Shown here one piece after another: positions 47,626 to 59,439 of a DNA stretch of 64,000 nt. Numbering within the stretch: the first letter of the stretch is position 1; every line of letters starts with the position of its first letter. The position numbers and the translations under genes are program-made. The notes under the pieces are model-generated. The model did no database searches. It was not told the DNA's origin and saw only the letters and a program-made list of their open reading frames with translations. Source of the stretch: Trematomus loennbergii (lineage: Eukaryota > Chordata > Actinopteri > Perciformes > Nototheniidae); contig JAAOOA010000130.1 of NCBI GenBank assembly GCA_012861695.1, positions 37,501 through 101,500 of the forward strand, in the 5' to 3' direction.

Positions 47626-48306
47626 TACGAAGCCGGTTCAACCTAACTTGGATTGTTGAGTTACCCGGTTTACCTAATCCAAAACAAATGCGCTCTCGCT
47701 AAACTGTCCTACGACGCTGGTTATCAACTCGTTAACTCAGCTTTGCCCTTTCTAGTTAGGTGCGCGTTCACATGAAAGGGGTGGTATTTGGAGCATTCGA
47801 CCAATCACAAACATGGACAAGCGTACTGACAGCCAACACACTCTCACTCCATAAACGTCCAGGAGCGACGCTTGGTCAGGGTCCCGAGGCGTGCAGTTGG
47901 GACGCCTCGGAGTCTGTTAAAGGCAATGTGAGCGTCCATTCCCATTGGATAACGGAGAATTGTACACCCGGAAGTAAGTATTCCCTTACTGTCGATTGAT
48001 TTGACAGTGATATCTCCACTACTCATCAACTCAAAAACACCAGATTATCCTTGTTAATTAAACAACATTGATAGGTTTTTAGTGTGTGTACAATGCTTTT
48101 GTCACGTTTTCCCCTTCAATTCTGAGAAACAAGTCGTTTTCTATGAGTTTTGGATGGCCGAAGACATTACATTACCACAATCCTCTGTAGCAACCATAGA
48201 CTGTATATGCAACAGGCAACAGCTTCTGTTCATGTTAATTTACAAAACTCTTCAACTACAACCATAGTTATATTTAAAAACATGTTAGAAGGCCTCACGA
48301 AATACT
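47626..48306. mobile_element. Inverted-repeat element, left arm (copy B)
   Basis: Same AGGCCTGTAC terminus and arm sequence as 3046-3740. The right arm and right terminus are missing from copy B. Confidence 0.65.
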
Positions 48307-49135
48307 TTAATGTAAATTCAAATTAAAATGTGAAGGAATGTGTGTATATTAACTGTGGGTTTTTCTCTGGAAGTTTTTCCTTGTACGATGTGAGGGTCAA
48401 AGGACAGATGATGCCGTTTTTCTCATACTGATATTCCGCTATGCACGCTGGGATTTGGTGTTTATGCGATGTGAAATCCGAAAACATTAAAAAAAATTAA
48501 ATAATACATTATTCCGAGTGTGCTTGCTTTTTCTCTTTGAAAGTCATCACATAACGGCATTGTAATACACGTTTCGGCTGCATTAAATATTACATATCTG
48601 CTGTAGTTAACTCTATGTATAGAGCCCTGATGACAACACTTCTAGACAAACAGGAACTGCCGCCAAAACTGAAAACTTGACGTGGATCTTAAATATATAA
48701 GCAATTAAACAACATCTTACATTTCTTTTCACACAATACGTCTCCTTGCAGTATCAACACTAATTCGCTGACTTTGATATTTGATCCAATTGGTAGATAG
48801 GCTGTATTTACGCCATACGGTGCACAGCTGATAGAAAGGGACACCTACTGGTTAAAGCACGTTATTACATTTTATAATTTTATTATTAGATATTAATAGG
48901 ATCCCTATAAAGTATATTCTTACTCGTCGTTATTTCTACTAATAGTTAATTAAAGACTGTATATAATGACTATTTTGCACATCCCATTCAAGATTTCAAG
49001 ATTTTTCTAAGGTTTATTGACATATCATATTATACACAACTACGGTGTAGTTATGCAATGAATGAAAACTTGGGTCGCAGGTTCCTCAACAGTGCATTAC
49101 AAGACATCTATCAAATATGTGTGTACCTCCACCAT

Positions 49136-50288
49136 TGTGACTCGACTCGGACTCGTGAATTTTTCCCCCCACGATGACTCGGACTCGACTTGTACATTGA
49201 CGCTCCGACTTGGACTCGGACTCGGACTCGGACTCGAGCAAGTTTTCTATGGAGTCTGATGTCCTCTATCCTGGCGTGTGCACCGGCTGCGAGGCGAGTT
49301 CACGTACTGGGCCCGCTATTCAGTCTAAAGATGTCTAGAGACACACCCCGCATCGTGCTGTATGCTTTCACACATTCTGCTTCCACATTGGAAAAGAGCA
49401 GCAAAATGCTCTATGTGGAAACAATATTGAAGAGAAGGCTCCGTAACACATTACTCTAAACATCGAGTTCAGACTATAGGCTGTCTTGAACACTATCATC
49501 AGAGTAACGTGATCTAATCAATACATAAAGATTCAGCCGATAACACGAAAGCACACGGCTATAACATGCAGAATGACGTCATTTTGCATGCTAAGTAGCC
49601 ATGTGCTTTCTGGGGCTAATCTTTATCAGTAAACCGATTTAACCGTAAAAGTTCCTTCAAAATAAGAGTCCCGATCTTATTACTATCAAAATAAAAGTGC
49701 AAAACGAAAACTTTTACCATAGGAAAATATTGGCATACAAATATAATCACTTCTCTAAAAGGTAACTCATTTTAAATAGTTTATTTATAATAATAATATA
49801 ATAATATTAATATTAGGTAATAAGCTTTATATTTGTATAGCACCTATTACAAGAATTGTAGCCAAACTGGCTTCACAGCAGTTCAATAGACAGATTAATA
49901 TAACATGACAGGATAAAAAGCAATGTAGAGGAGCAGCTACATTTCAACACATATATCCACGAAGATTAATACATGAAGACTTGTGACTCGGACTTGACTT
50001 GGACTCTTCTTAGGTGACTCGGACTTGGACTCGGACTCGAACACAGGTAATGATGACTCGGACTCGGACTCGACTCGGACACTCCTTGGGTGACTCGGAC
50101 TTGGACTCGGACTCGACTACGACTCTCCTGGTGACTCGGACTTGGACTCTTCTTAGGTGACTCGGACTTGGACTCGGACTCGACTACGACTCTCCCTTGG
50201 TGACTCGGACTTGGACTCGGACTCGAAGAGTGGTGACTCGAGAGTGACTTGGACTCGTGAATTGGTGACTTGACTACAACACTGCTAT
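49136..50288. mobile_element. B-only element with terminal GACTCGGACTCG clusters
   Basis: Clusters of TGACTCGGACTTGGACTCGG units lie at both ends (49138-49240 and 49980-50275) around a unique centre with a short 89-codon open frame. In copy A the same position holds about 28 unrelated bases, so insertion was accompanied by a small target loss. Fish genomes carry non-autonomous DNA elements with such subterminal repeats, but I cannot name the family. Confidence 0.55.
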
Positions 50289-50385
50289 CTACATACATCT
50301 TATAAGAGTATAATACATATGTATAATATCAGTTAAAATAAGTGCTTAAACATAGTTAACATTGCAGGAAAGCAATATATTAGAC

Positions 50386-50963
50386 CAGGGGTCTTCAACG
50401 TGTTTCAGGCCAGGGACCCCCAAACTGATGGAGAGCTGGAGCAGGGACCCCCCTACTATATGTGTGGCATACAATTGTGTTTTATATTAAACGGGGCCTA
50501 GTGCCGTGTATAAACATAGCTACTCTGTTATTGTACATTCAATACTAAGCTATTCAAATAATGACAGAGCCAGCGTGTGTCATGCGGCCTTGTGATTGGC
50601 ACAGCAGCGATAGGGGCGGGTCCTCCCCTTTGTGTGCAGGAGGCCTGGTGGGACAGGTCCGGGGTAGTCTCCTGCTGTGAGTGAACCGGGCCTAGCTTGA
50701 GATAGCTACTGTGTGTAGCTGAATGCGTGCATTGCTGACTGAAGATAACGTCTTCTGCCTCCATTTCTCCGTTCGCTACAATATGTTGGATTCATGTTAA
50801 TGTGCATTTAAAGACATTTCAATTTGTGGGAAAAAAAATGTTTGGAATTTTTTTTTTTTTAAGAAATATAAAAAATTGTCTAATCAACCAAAGATTTCGC
50901 GACCCCCCTGCAGTACCTCCGCGGACCCCCTGGGGGTCGCGGACCCCCTGTTGAAGACCTCTG
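50386..50963. mobile_element. hAT-like non-autonomous element with perfect 8 bp TSD
   Basis: Ends CAGGGGTCTTCAAC and GTTGAAGACCTCTG form inverted repeats of about 14 bp with one mismatch. TATTAGAC is duplicated at 50378-50385 and 50964-50971. Copy A has a single TATTAGAC at the equivalent place (read in reverse near 3986-3993), which is the empty site. The 8 bp duplication and CAG...CTG ends are the hAT signature. 578 bp, no transposase. Confidence 0.9.
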
Positions 50964-51089
50964 TATTAGACGTTAAGTACTTTGTCAGGCTTAATATTTA
51001 TCTGTAGATACAAATGTCACTGTGTGTGCTGTGTGCTCTGCATGTGTGACCATCAAAGAGGGTTTCATCCCTCCATATTCATCTTCTAT

Positions 51090-52125
51090 ACATGCATGCA
51101 GTGACATGTAATATCCAAGTATTAGAGACTGTTGGATGCTGCTGTTCTGCACATTGCAATACATTTATTTGTATTATGTTTTTTTAGGATTAGAGACGGT
51201 TGGATGCTGCTGTTTTGAGCATTGCAATATATTTATTTTCACTGTTATTTATGATTATCTTTAGGCTCAGCAAAGATTTCATGTCTGCTGTTGCTGTCTT
51301 TTTTTCTTTAGTTAATACTGAGAGCCCTGCTGTTTTGTCAGGGCTTTTTCTTTAAAAACAATTTTAAAACATTTCGATGGTGAAATGGTGTGTTCAGTTA
51401 ACAAGGAAAAAATTGAAATAAATTCTGTCAGAAAATAGTGGATTAAGGGCTTGAAAGGGGACCCTACAATTGATGTACTGATGGGCCTGAAAAGGGGTAT
51501 GTAAAATAATTTTAGAATAAAAAAAACAGGCATGTCCAGATTGGACAAGTGAAAAATGTATTCGGAGTAAATTGCCAAACTCACTTGTCCATGGACAAGT
51601 ACTCTCTAAAAACGTTTTCTTACACTGAGTTAGGCTGGGGCTCCACATATGCAAGGAGGGGTCAATAGAGTTTTCCATCCACCCTGTCTTATGGACGAAG
51701 GGAAAGATTATTACTGTGACCCCCAGGGCGTCTTGTTGATAGTAGGCTATTGCAGGATTACGGAGTATTGGGACAATTACTAAGAGCAATCCACTTCCTG
51801 TATAACTGGAGTGACAGCTGAGTCCACATCCTCAGAGGTCGATCTGCCAGGGTCGTGCCTCGTCTTCCAGCAGCAGGAATAAGAGTCGGTCAGGTTTAAG
51901 GTCATGGTTCTCTGGGGACAACAGATTGTTCACCAGAGTGGGAAATAATAGAAAGAAGGAACATATGTTTGGATAGCTACAGATGATTGAGATACAGCTT
52001 CGATCCGACAACAAATATCCTACTATCCTTTCAGAAATGTGTAAAGTTAGGAACAAATATTGTGATGGATCTTTTATGTTAATTTGAGTATTGTCTCAAT
52101 TGTGATTTTATTTTTGTTCATTCAG
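51090..52125. other. NLR copy B intron remainder
   Basis: Matches A from 7838 on. A TTGGATGCTGCTG-containing unit of ~85 bp is present twice here (51126 and 51190) and once in A. 51810-51955 is present only in B. The 18 bp palindrome recurs at 51583-51600. No exon was identified between PYD and FISNA. Confidence 0.55.
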
Positions 52126-53974
52126 AGATTCTCACTCAGTGCCAAAGGACGCTCAAATTAAACCTGGAGAAAAAAATTAAGAAAATCATAAAAACGGGTA
52201 ATTCAAGACCTCTAAATGAAATCTACACGGAGATCTACATCACCATGGGAGAAACTACAGCTGATGAGCATGAGGTCAGACAGATTGAAACAGCATCCAG
52301 GAAACCAGACAGACCAGAAACAACCATCAGACAAGAAGAACTCTTTAAAGCCTCACCTGGAAGAGATGCACCAATCAGAGTGATGACAAAGGGAGTGGCT
52401 GGCATCGGCAAAACAGTCTTAACACAGAAGTTCACTCTGGACTGGGCTGAAGGCAAAGCCAACCAGGACATCCAGTTCACATTTCCATTACCTTTCAGAG
52501 ATCTGAATAGGCTGAAGAAAAATTACAGCTTGGTGGAACTTGTTCATCACTTCTTCGCTGAAACCAGAGACGCAGGAATCTGCAGGTTTGATCAGTTCTC
52601 GGTTGTGTTCATCTTTGACGGTCTGGATGAGTGTCGACTTCCTCTGGACTTCCACAACAATGAGATCCTGACTGATGTCACAGAGTCCACCTCAGTGGAT
52701 GTGCTGCTGACAAACCTCATCAGGGGGAAGCTGCTTCCCTCTGCTCGCCTCTGGATAACCACACGACCTGCAGCAGCCAATCAGATCCCTCCTGAGTGTG
52801 TGGACATGGTGACAGAGGTCCGAGGGTTCACTGACCCACAGAAGGAGGAGTACTTCAGGAAGAGATTCAGAGATAAGAAGCAGGCCAGCACCATCATCTC
52901 CCACATCAAGACCTCACGAAGCCTCCACATCATGTGCCACATCCCAATCTTCTGCTGGATCTCTGCTTCAGTTCTGGAGAATGTTGAAAACCAGAGAGGG
53001 AGGAGAGCTGCCCAAGACCCTGACTGAGATGTACATCCACTTCCTGGTGATTCTATCCAAAGTGAGGAACGTCAAGTATCATGGAAAAAGAGGGACATCC
53101 CACTGGAGTCCAGAGAGCAGGAAGATGATGGAGTCTCTGGGAAAACTGGCCTTTGAGCAGCTGCAGAAAGGCAACCTGATCTTCTATGATCACGACCTGA
53201 CAGACTGTGACATCAATATCACAGAAGCCTCAGTGTACTCAGGAGTGTTCACACAGGTCTTTAGAGAGGAGAGAGGACTGTACAAGGACACGGTGTTCTG
53301 CTTCGTCCATCTGAGCGTTCAGGAGTTTCTGGCTGCTCTTCATGTCCATCTGACCTTCATCAACTCTGGAGTCAACCTGCTGGCAGAAGAACCAACAACC
53401 TCCCAGCAGTCTGAAGTGTTCAGACCCAAACCTACACGAATAACTCCTGGCTGCTTAAAATCCTCAAACCTAAACGTACACTAACCTCCCAGCATTCTGA
53501 AGTCAAACCTACACTAACACATCTCTACCAGAGTGCTGTGGACAAGGCCTTACAGAGTCCAAACGGACACCTGGACTTGTTCCTTCGCTTCCTCCTGGGT
53601 CTTTCACTGCAGACCAATCAGAAACTCCTACATGGCCTGCTGACAGAAACAGGAAGTGACTCAGAGATCAACCAGAAAACAGTTGAGTACATCAAGAAGA
53701 AGATAAATGAAGATCTGTCTCCGGAGAGAAGCATCAACCTGTTCCACTGTCTCAATGAACTGAATGATCGTTCTCTAGAGGAGCAGATCCAACAGTACCT
53801 GAGTTCAGGAAGTCTCTCCACAGATAAACTGTCTCCTGCTCAGTGGTCAGCTCTGGTCTTCATCTTACTGTCATCAGGAAAAGATCTGGACGTCTTTGAC
53901 CTGAAGAAATACTCTGCTTCAGAGGAGGCTCTTCAGAGGCTGCTGCCAGTGGTCAAAGCCTCCAGGAAAGCTCT
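52126..53974 (+). pseudogene. NLR copy B, FISNA-NACHT exon, two frameshifts
   Basis: In frame from the PYD exon: EILTQCQRTLKLNLEKK, then YTEIYITMGETTADEHEVRQ (FISNA). Walker A GVAGIGKT is at 52392-52415 and Walker B VFIFDGLDECR around 52603-52635. Next come LLTNLIRGKLLPSARLWITT (sensor region) and [15 protein letters not shown] near 53300. Near 52980 two bases are missing relative to A (GAGAATG against GAGAAAGTG), moving the frame by one. Near 53400-53525 a ~40 bp segment present once in A occurs about three times in altered form, carries a stop at 53484, and returns the frame. The last part (53538-53974) is open to GCTCT/GTAAGT. The NACHT would provide ATP-dependent oligomerisation. Confidence 0.9.
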
Positions 53975-54055
53975 GTAAGTGGAGATACAAACAACATTGA
54001 TCAGTTTTAAAAATGATAAATAAAATAAATTGTGTTCATGCTAATCCTTCCCCAG

Positions 54056-54229
54056 GCTGAGTGGCTGTAAGCTGTCAGAGAGAAGCTGTGAAGCTCTGTC
54101 CTCAGTCCTCAGCTCCCAGTCCTCTAGTCTGAGAGAGCTGGACCTGAGTAACAACGACCTGCAGGATTCAGGAGTGAAGCGGCTGTGTGCTGGACTGGAG
54201 AGTCCTCACTGTGAACTGGAGACTCTCAG
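54056..54229 (+). CDS. NLR copy B, LRR exon 1 (intact)
   Basis: 174 bp, phase 2 at both ends; reads [36 protein letters not shown] and [12 protein letters not shown]. Splice sites are CCCCAG and GTCAGC. Confidence 0.85.
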
Positions 54230-54375
54230 GTCAGCACAGGTTTTTTTGTTGTTGATAGTTTTAATTTAAAACCTGCTCTTCCAGCTTCAGGTTCATGTTA
54301 ATAAAGTTGGTCAACATCTGTATCTTCATGCTGACATAATCAAAACACTGAGTTTACTGTATTCCCTGGTTCCAG

Positions 54376-54548
54376 TCTCTCAGGCTGTATGGTCACAGAG
54401 GAAGGCTGTGTTTCTCTGGCTTCAGCTCTGAGCTCCAACCCTCCCATCTGAGAGAGCTGGACCTGAGCTACAATCATCCAGGAGACTCAGGAGAGAAGCT
54501 GCTGTCTGCTGGACGTGAGGATCCACTCTGGAGACTGGAGACACTCAG
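54376..54548 (+). pseudogene. NLR copy B, LRR exon 2 (one base short)
   Basis: It corresponds to the fourth LRR exon of copy A (CATCCAGGAGACTCAGG variant) and is 173 bp because one C of the CCAACCCC run is missing. The donor is GTATGG. The two middle LRR modules of copy A are absent here. Confidence 0.8.
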
Positions 54549-55344
54549 GTATGGACAGACAGACTGAAGGTGTCTCTAATATCTCAAATGTCCTGTTCTT
54601 CTTCTCATTTATGACACAGTTATTTAAATTATATTTCATTGAGTTTTTACACCCTCATTGACGGCTGAGTCCACTCTACTCTATAACGGACGCAAGTGAT
54701 CACCAGCGGTTCAGTTTGGATAGTTCTGACTGTGTTCGGGTAACGGCTAACAGAGCTAAACTCACCGCAGGACTCAGATTCTCTGTTCAGAGGTTACAGG
54801 CTTACAACACAATCTGCCAGTTATGTTTATAATTGTATCTTGATTATTTACTGGCCTGCTTTGGCCGATGATCAGCATATTACCTAGTCGCTGATGGGAA
54901 ACCGAGATTTACTTTTTGTGATTCTTTATTACGTAAACTTATGATCGACACGTCCAGGTGCGCATCCTTTTTTCTCCTCATAATGCCATCATGAACATCA
55001 CATTCATGTTGATATCAGCAGGAGGAGAGCTGGTAAACTAAGCCGTTAGCTGTTAGCCGTTGACTGTAAGCAGGTAGCTGTTAGCAGGTAGCTGTTAGCA
55101 GGTAGCTGTTAGCAGTTAGCTGTTAGCAGTTGAATGTGTACGGGATGCCTTGCTGCACATTATCCCTTTTACACGGCTACATGATAAACAAACTAACTAC
55201 TAAGACTCCCGATATGAATTCAGATGATTTTATTGACTTGAAAATGATGGTCATGGTTCCGTGACGTCACCATACCGAATGGCAGCTTCTCCCCAGTAAG
55301 AGATTAATTTCGCCTCGTTTAATTGCCAAATAAGAAATGTCTCT
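54549..55344. repeat. NLR copy B intron with TTAGC-type repeats
   Basis: Equivalent to 11641-12459. The TTAGC-rich run (55040-55132) is shorter than in A. No coding signal. Confidence 0.6.
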
Positions 55345-58012
55345 GTAAAATTAGAAATTAACGGGCGAAGATGGGAGGAAAGGACGGACAAAAGAAAACA
55401 TTGGCTCAGAGTCTACCAACGAAGAAAATACAACGAACAACTCGCCTGCACAGGTCGATGATGAGGAAGCTAGCGCAGAGCCGCACGTGGCTAGCTTAGC
55501 TAAAGTTCTGGAGGAGATACGGGACTTTCGCAAAGACACAAAACAACAAATAAACAAAATGAAATCCGAGCTTACCAACGGCAACGTTAAAATAGAGGAG
55601 GCAGAAATGAGAATTGAAAACGTGAAGGTGCTGAGCAAGAAGATAAAGGTAATGAATCAGCAAGAAAATAAACTGACTGACCAAGAAGGAAGATCCCGAC
55701 GGAGAATAAGGATTTATAATGTCCCAGAGGGAGCGGAGGGGTCATCTATGGTTGACTTGGTGAAGAGTTTACTACAAGAGGCACTTGAGATCCCCCCCGC
55801 CACGGAGCTCGGCATTGAAAGAGCGCACCGGGCGCTCGTACCGAGGGCCTCCGGAGACAGGGAGGACAAGCCGCGTCAAGAATGATCAAGTTTCTCCGAT
55901 ACTCAACTAAAGACGATATTATACGCAAGCCATGGGAAAATAAAGGTGTTTTTGAACGGGATATTTCGACCAAGATTACCCACCAGCTATTTTGCAAAAA
56001 CGTAAAGACTACTCCGAGGCAAAGCGAGTGCTAAGGCAGAGAAATTCGCTTCCAGACCCCGTTCCCTGCTAAACTACGAGTATTTTAGGAGGACGGGGCG
56101 AGGCTGTACCAGACTGCTGTGGAAGCATCCTGAGACGTGAAGGACAGAGGACTGCTGTCACCGTGATCACACCGAGAGAGAGGCTGAGCAGCTGTCCCTG
56201 GGAGACGCTGGGAGGAGAGGAGCGAGGGAGGAATATCAGGGAGAAACTTCCTTCAGGAGACAAGTCCCATCCACCTGAAGAAATTAGGAATACATACCCA
56301 TTGATATGGCACACAAAATCCATCAAGTATTTGGGCATTAACATCCCTAAAGATCTTTCAACATTATTCAATGCAATTTCCTACCTGTAGAGAACATAAT
56401 GAAGGAAGATATAGCAAGATGGAACCTAATTCCTTTCTTTAATATTTCTTCAAGAATTGAATGGGTTAAAAAAGATATACTACCTAGATTATTATATCTA
56501 TTCCAAACCCTACCTAAAGAGATCAACCAAAGTCAATTTAATGAATGAGATAAAATGATATCAAGATATATATGGCAAGGTAAAAGACGGGGTTCGTCTC
56601 AAACCTTTACACCTGGCCAAAGAAGAAGGGGGATGGGGTTTACCCTCTCTCAGAGATTACTATTTCACAACACAGATAAGAACAATGATATGCTGGAGTA
56701 ACCCATATGATGCTCAATGGAAACATATAGAACAGAAGGTGTACTCCCATACAGGCAATTATAGCTGACAATAACCTACACAATTTCATAAACATTATTG
56801 AAAATCCATGGGTGAAATGTTCTCTTAAAATGTGGAAAACTATTATAAAAGAATATAAATTGGAGAATGAAGTATCTTTCTCAAATGGTGTGCATATGAC
56901 TCAGATTTCATGCCTAACAGATTGGATACTAGATTTAGGGACTGGGCTCTAAAAGGTCTAACAGCTCTGTGCAAGCTGATGAAAGGGGGAGCATTGCTCA
57001 GTTTGGATACCCTCAAAGAGAAATACACTTTGGAGAAACAGGACTTTTATGGATATCTTCAGGTACGGCATTATGTTCATTTGAAAGTGGAAAAAGTGTC
57101 AGAGGCAAGTGTAGGTTTGATAGAAATGTTTAGGAAAGCGTATAACGCAGATGTTAACGGTAGAACCGTATCATGTGTATACCAAGGATTGACAAACCTT
57201 AAAAAACACTCACTTACATAATAAAGAAGATGGAGCAGGAAGGAGGGATACATATATCTGGGGAAGAATGGGTAACAATGTGGAGATATCAATGGAAATG
57301 TACCAGCTGGCAGAACTGGAGGGAATATACCTGGAAGAACCTGATAGGATATTTTATTCCGCCCTCTCAGAAGTCCCACTATGATAGGACCCCCCCTATA
57401 TGTTGGAGGAACTGTGGTGACCAGAATGCAAACCACTTCCATGTATTCTGGGACTGTCCAGGTATCAAAGACTACTGGAAGGAGATACACAACGCCTTAC
57501 AAGACATTTTCAAAGACATAATACCTCTAGAGATCAAGATGTTATACTTTAGGAATTTGAGAAAGGACAAATACTTATTGAACATTCTGCTGAAAAGGCA
57601 TTAACCAGGAAGTGGTTATCGAAGCATAGCCCGACTCTAAATGGATGGATGGACATCTCAATGGATATTTATAATATGAAAAGATAACAGCATCTGTCAA
57701 TCATACATTGGTCAATTTACTCCAACCTGTGAGAAGTGGACTCACTTTGTAAAGCCCTAAAGGCCTGACTTAGTTTCCACAGATCCAGAACTCTGCTGTA
57801 AAGAAATGTCTACTCCCTAATTGTTCACTGTTGTTCTATTTTATTTTCATTTCTTTCTTTATGTCTTTCTCCTCTGTGTTTTTGTGTCATCATGTGTATA
57901 TTGCTGAAAAGAGCTATGAACAGATGTATGTCCTTCATGTAAAGATGTGTACAATATGCTGTGACAATGTTTGACACTAAACGCCAACAAAAAGTAAATA
58001 ACAATAAAAAAG
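55345..58012 (+). mobile_element. L1-clade LINE, internally deleted (copy B)
   Basis: Same insertion and same internal deletion as in copy A. The ORF1 part (55487-55885) is more continuous here, coiled coil through RIYNVPEGAEG. The ORF2 tail at 57230-57604 has the identical Cys/His cluster. From 56843 to 57604 the encoded peptides are identical to copy A. Confidence 0.8.
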
Positions 58013-58106
58013 CTTGCTCTAAGAAAGTAACCTCTGTTCCACGAGGTACCAGCAGCTAGGACTCATGTTGGATAGAACATCATCCTGACTGTGTTTCTTC
58101 CTCCAG

Positions 58107-58153
58107 GCTGGACCATGGTGGAGAGCAGAGGTTAAAACCAGGTGTGAGGAAGT
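58107..58153 (+). CDS. NLR copy B, short linker exon
   Basis: 47 bp: LDHGGEQRLKPGVRK, acceptor CCTCCAG, donor GTAAGT. It enters in phase 2 and leaves in phase 1, matching LRR and B30.2. Confidence 0.75.
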
Positions 58154-59384
<1,231 letters not shown>

Positions 59385-59439
59385 TTTATTTATGTCATTT
59401 TAAATAAAAACTTACAAATCATCACATTCATGACACATT

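Larger units (their letters stand above)
48307..51089. mobile_element. Internal segment of the element, inverted relative to copy A, with insertions
   Basis: 48326-49135, 50290-50385 and 50972-51089 are reverse complements of copy A from about 4935 back to 3865. The join to the left arm lies at the TTAA 48307-48310. The far end joins directly to the sequence equivalent to A 7838. Two further elements are inserted in it. No gene. Confidence 0.85.
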
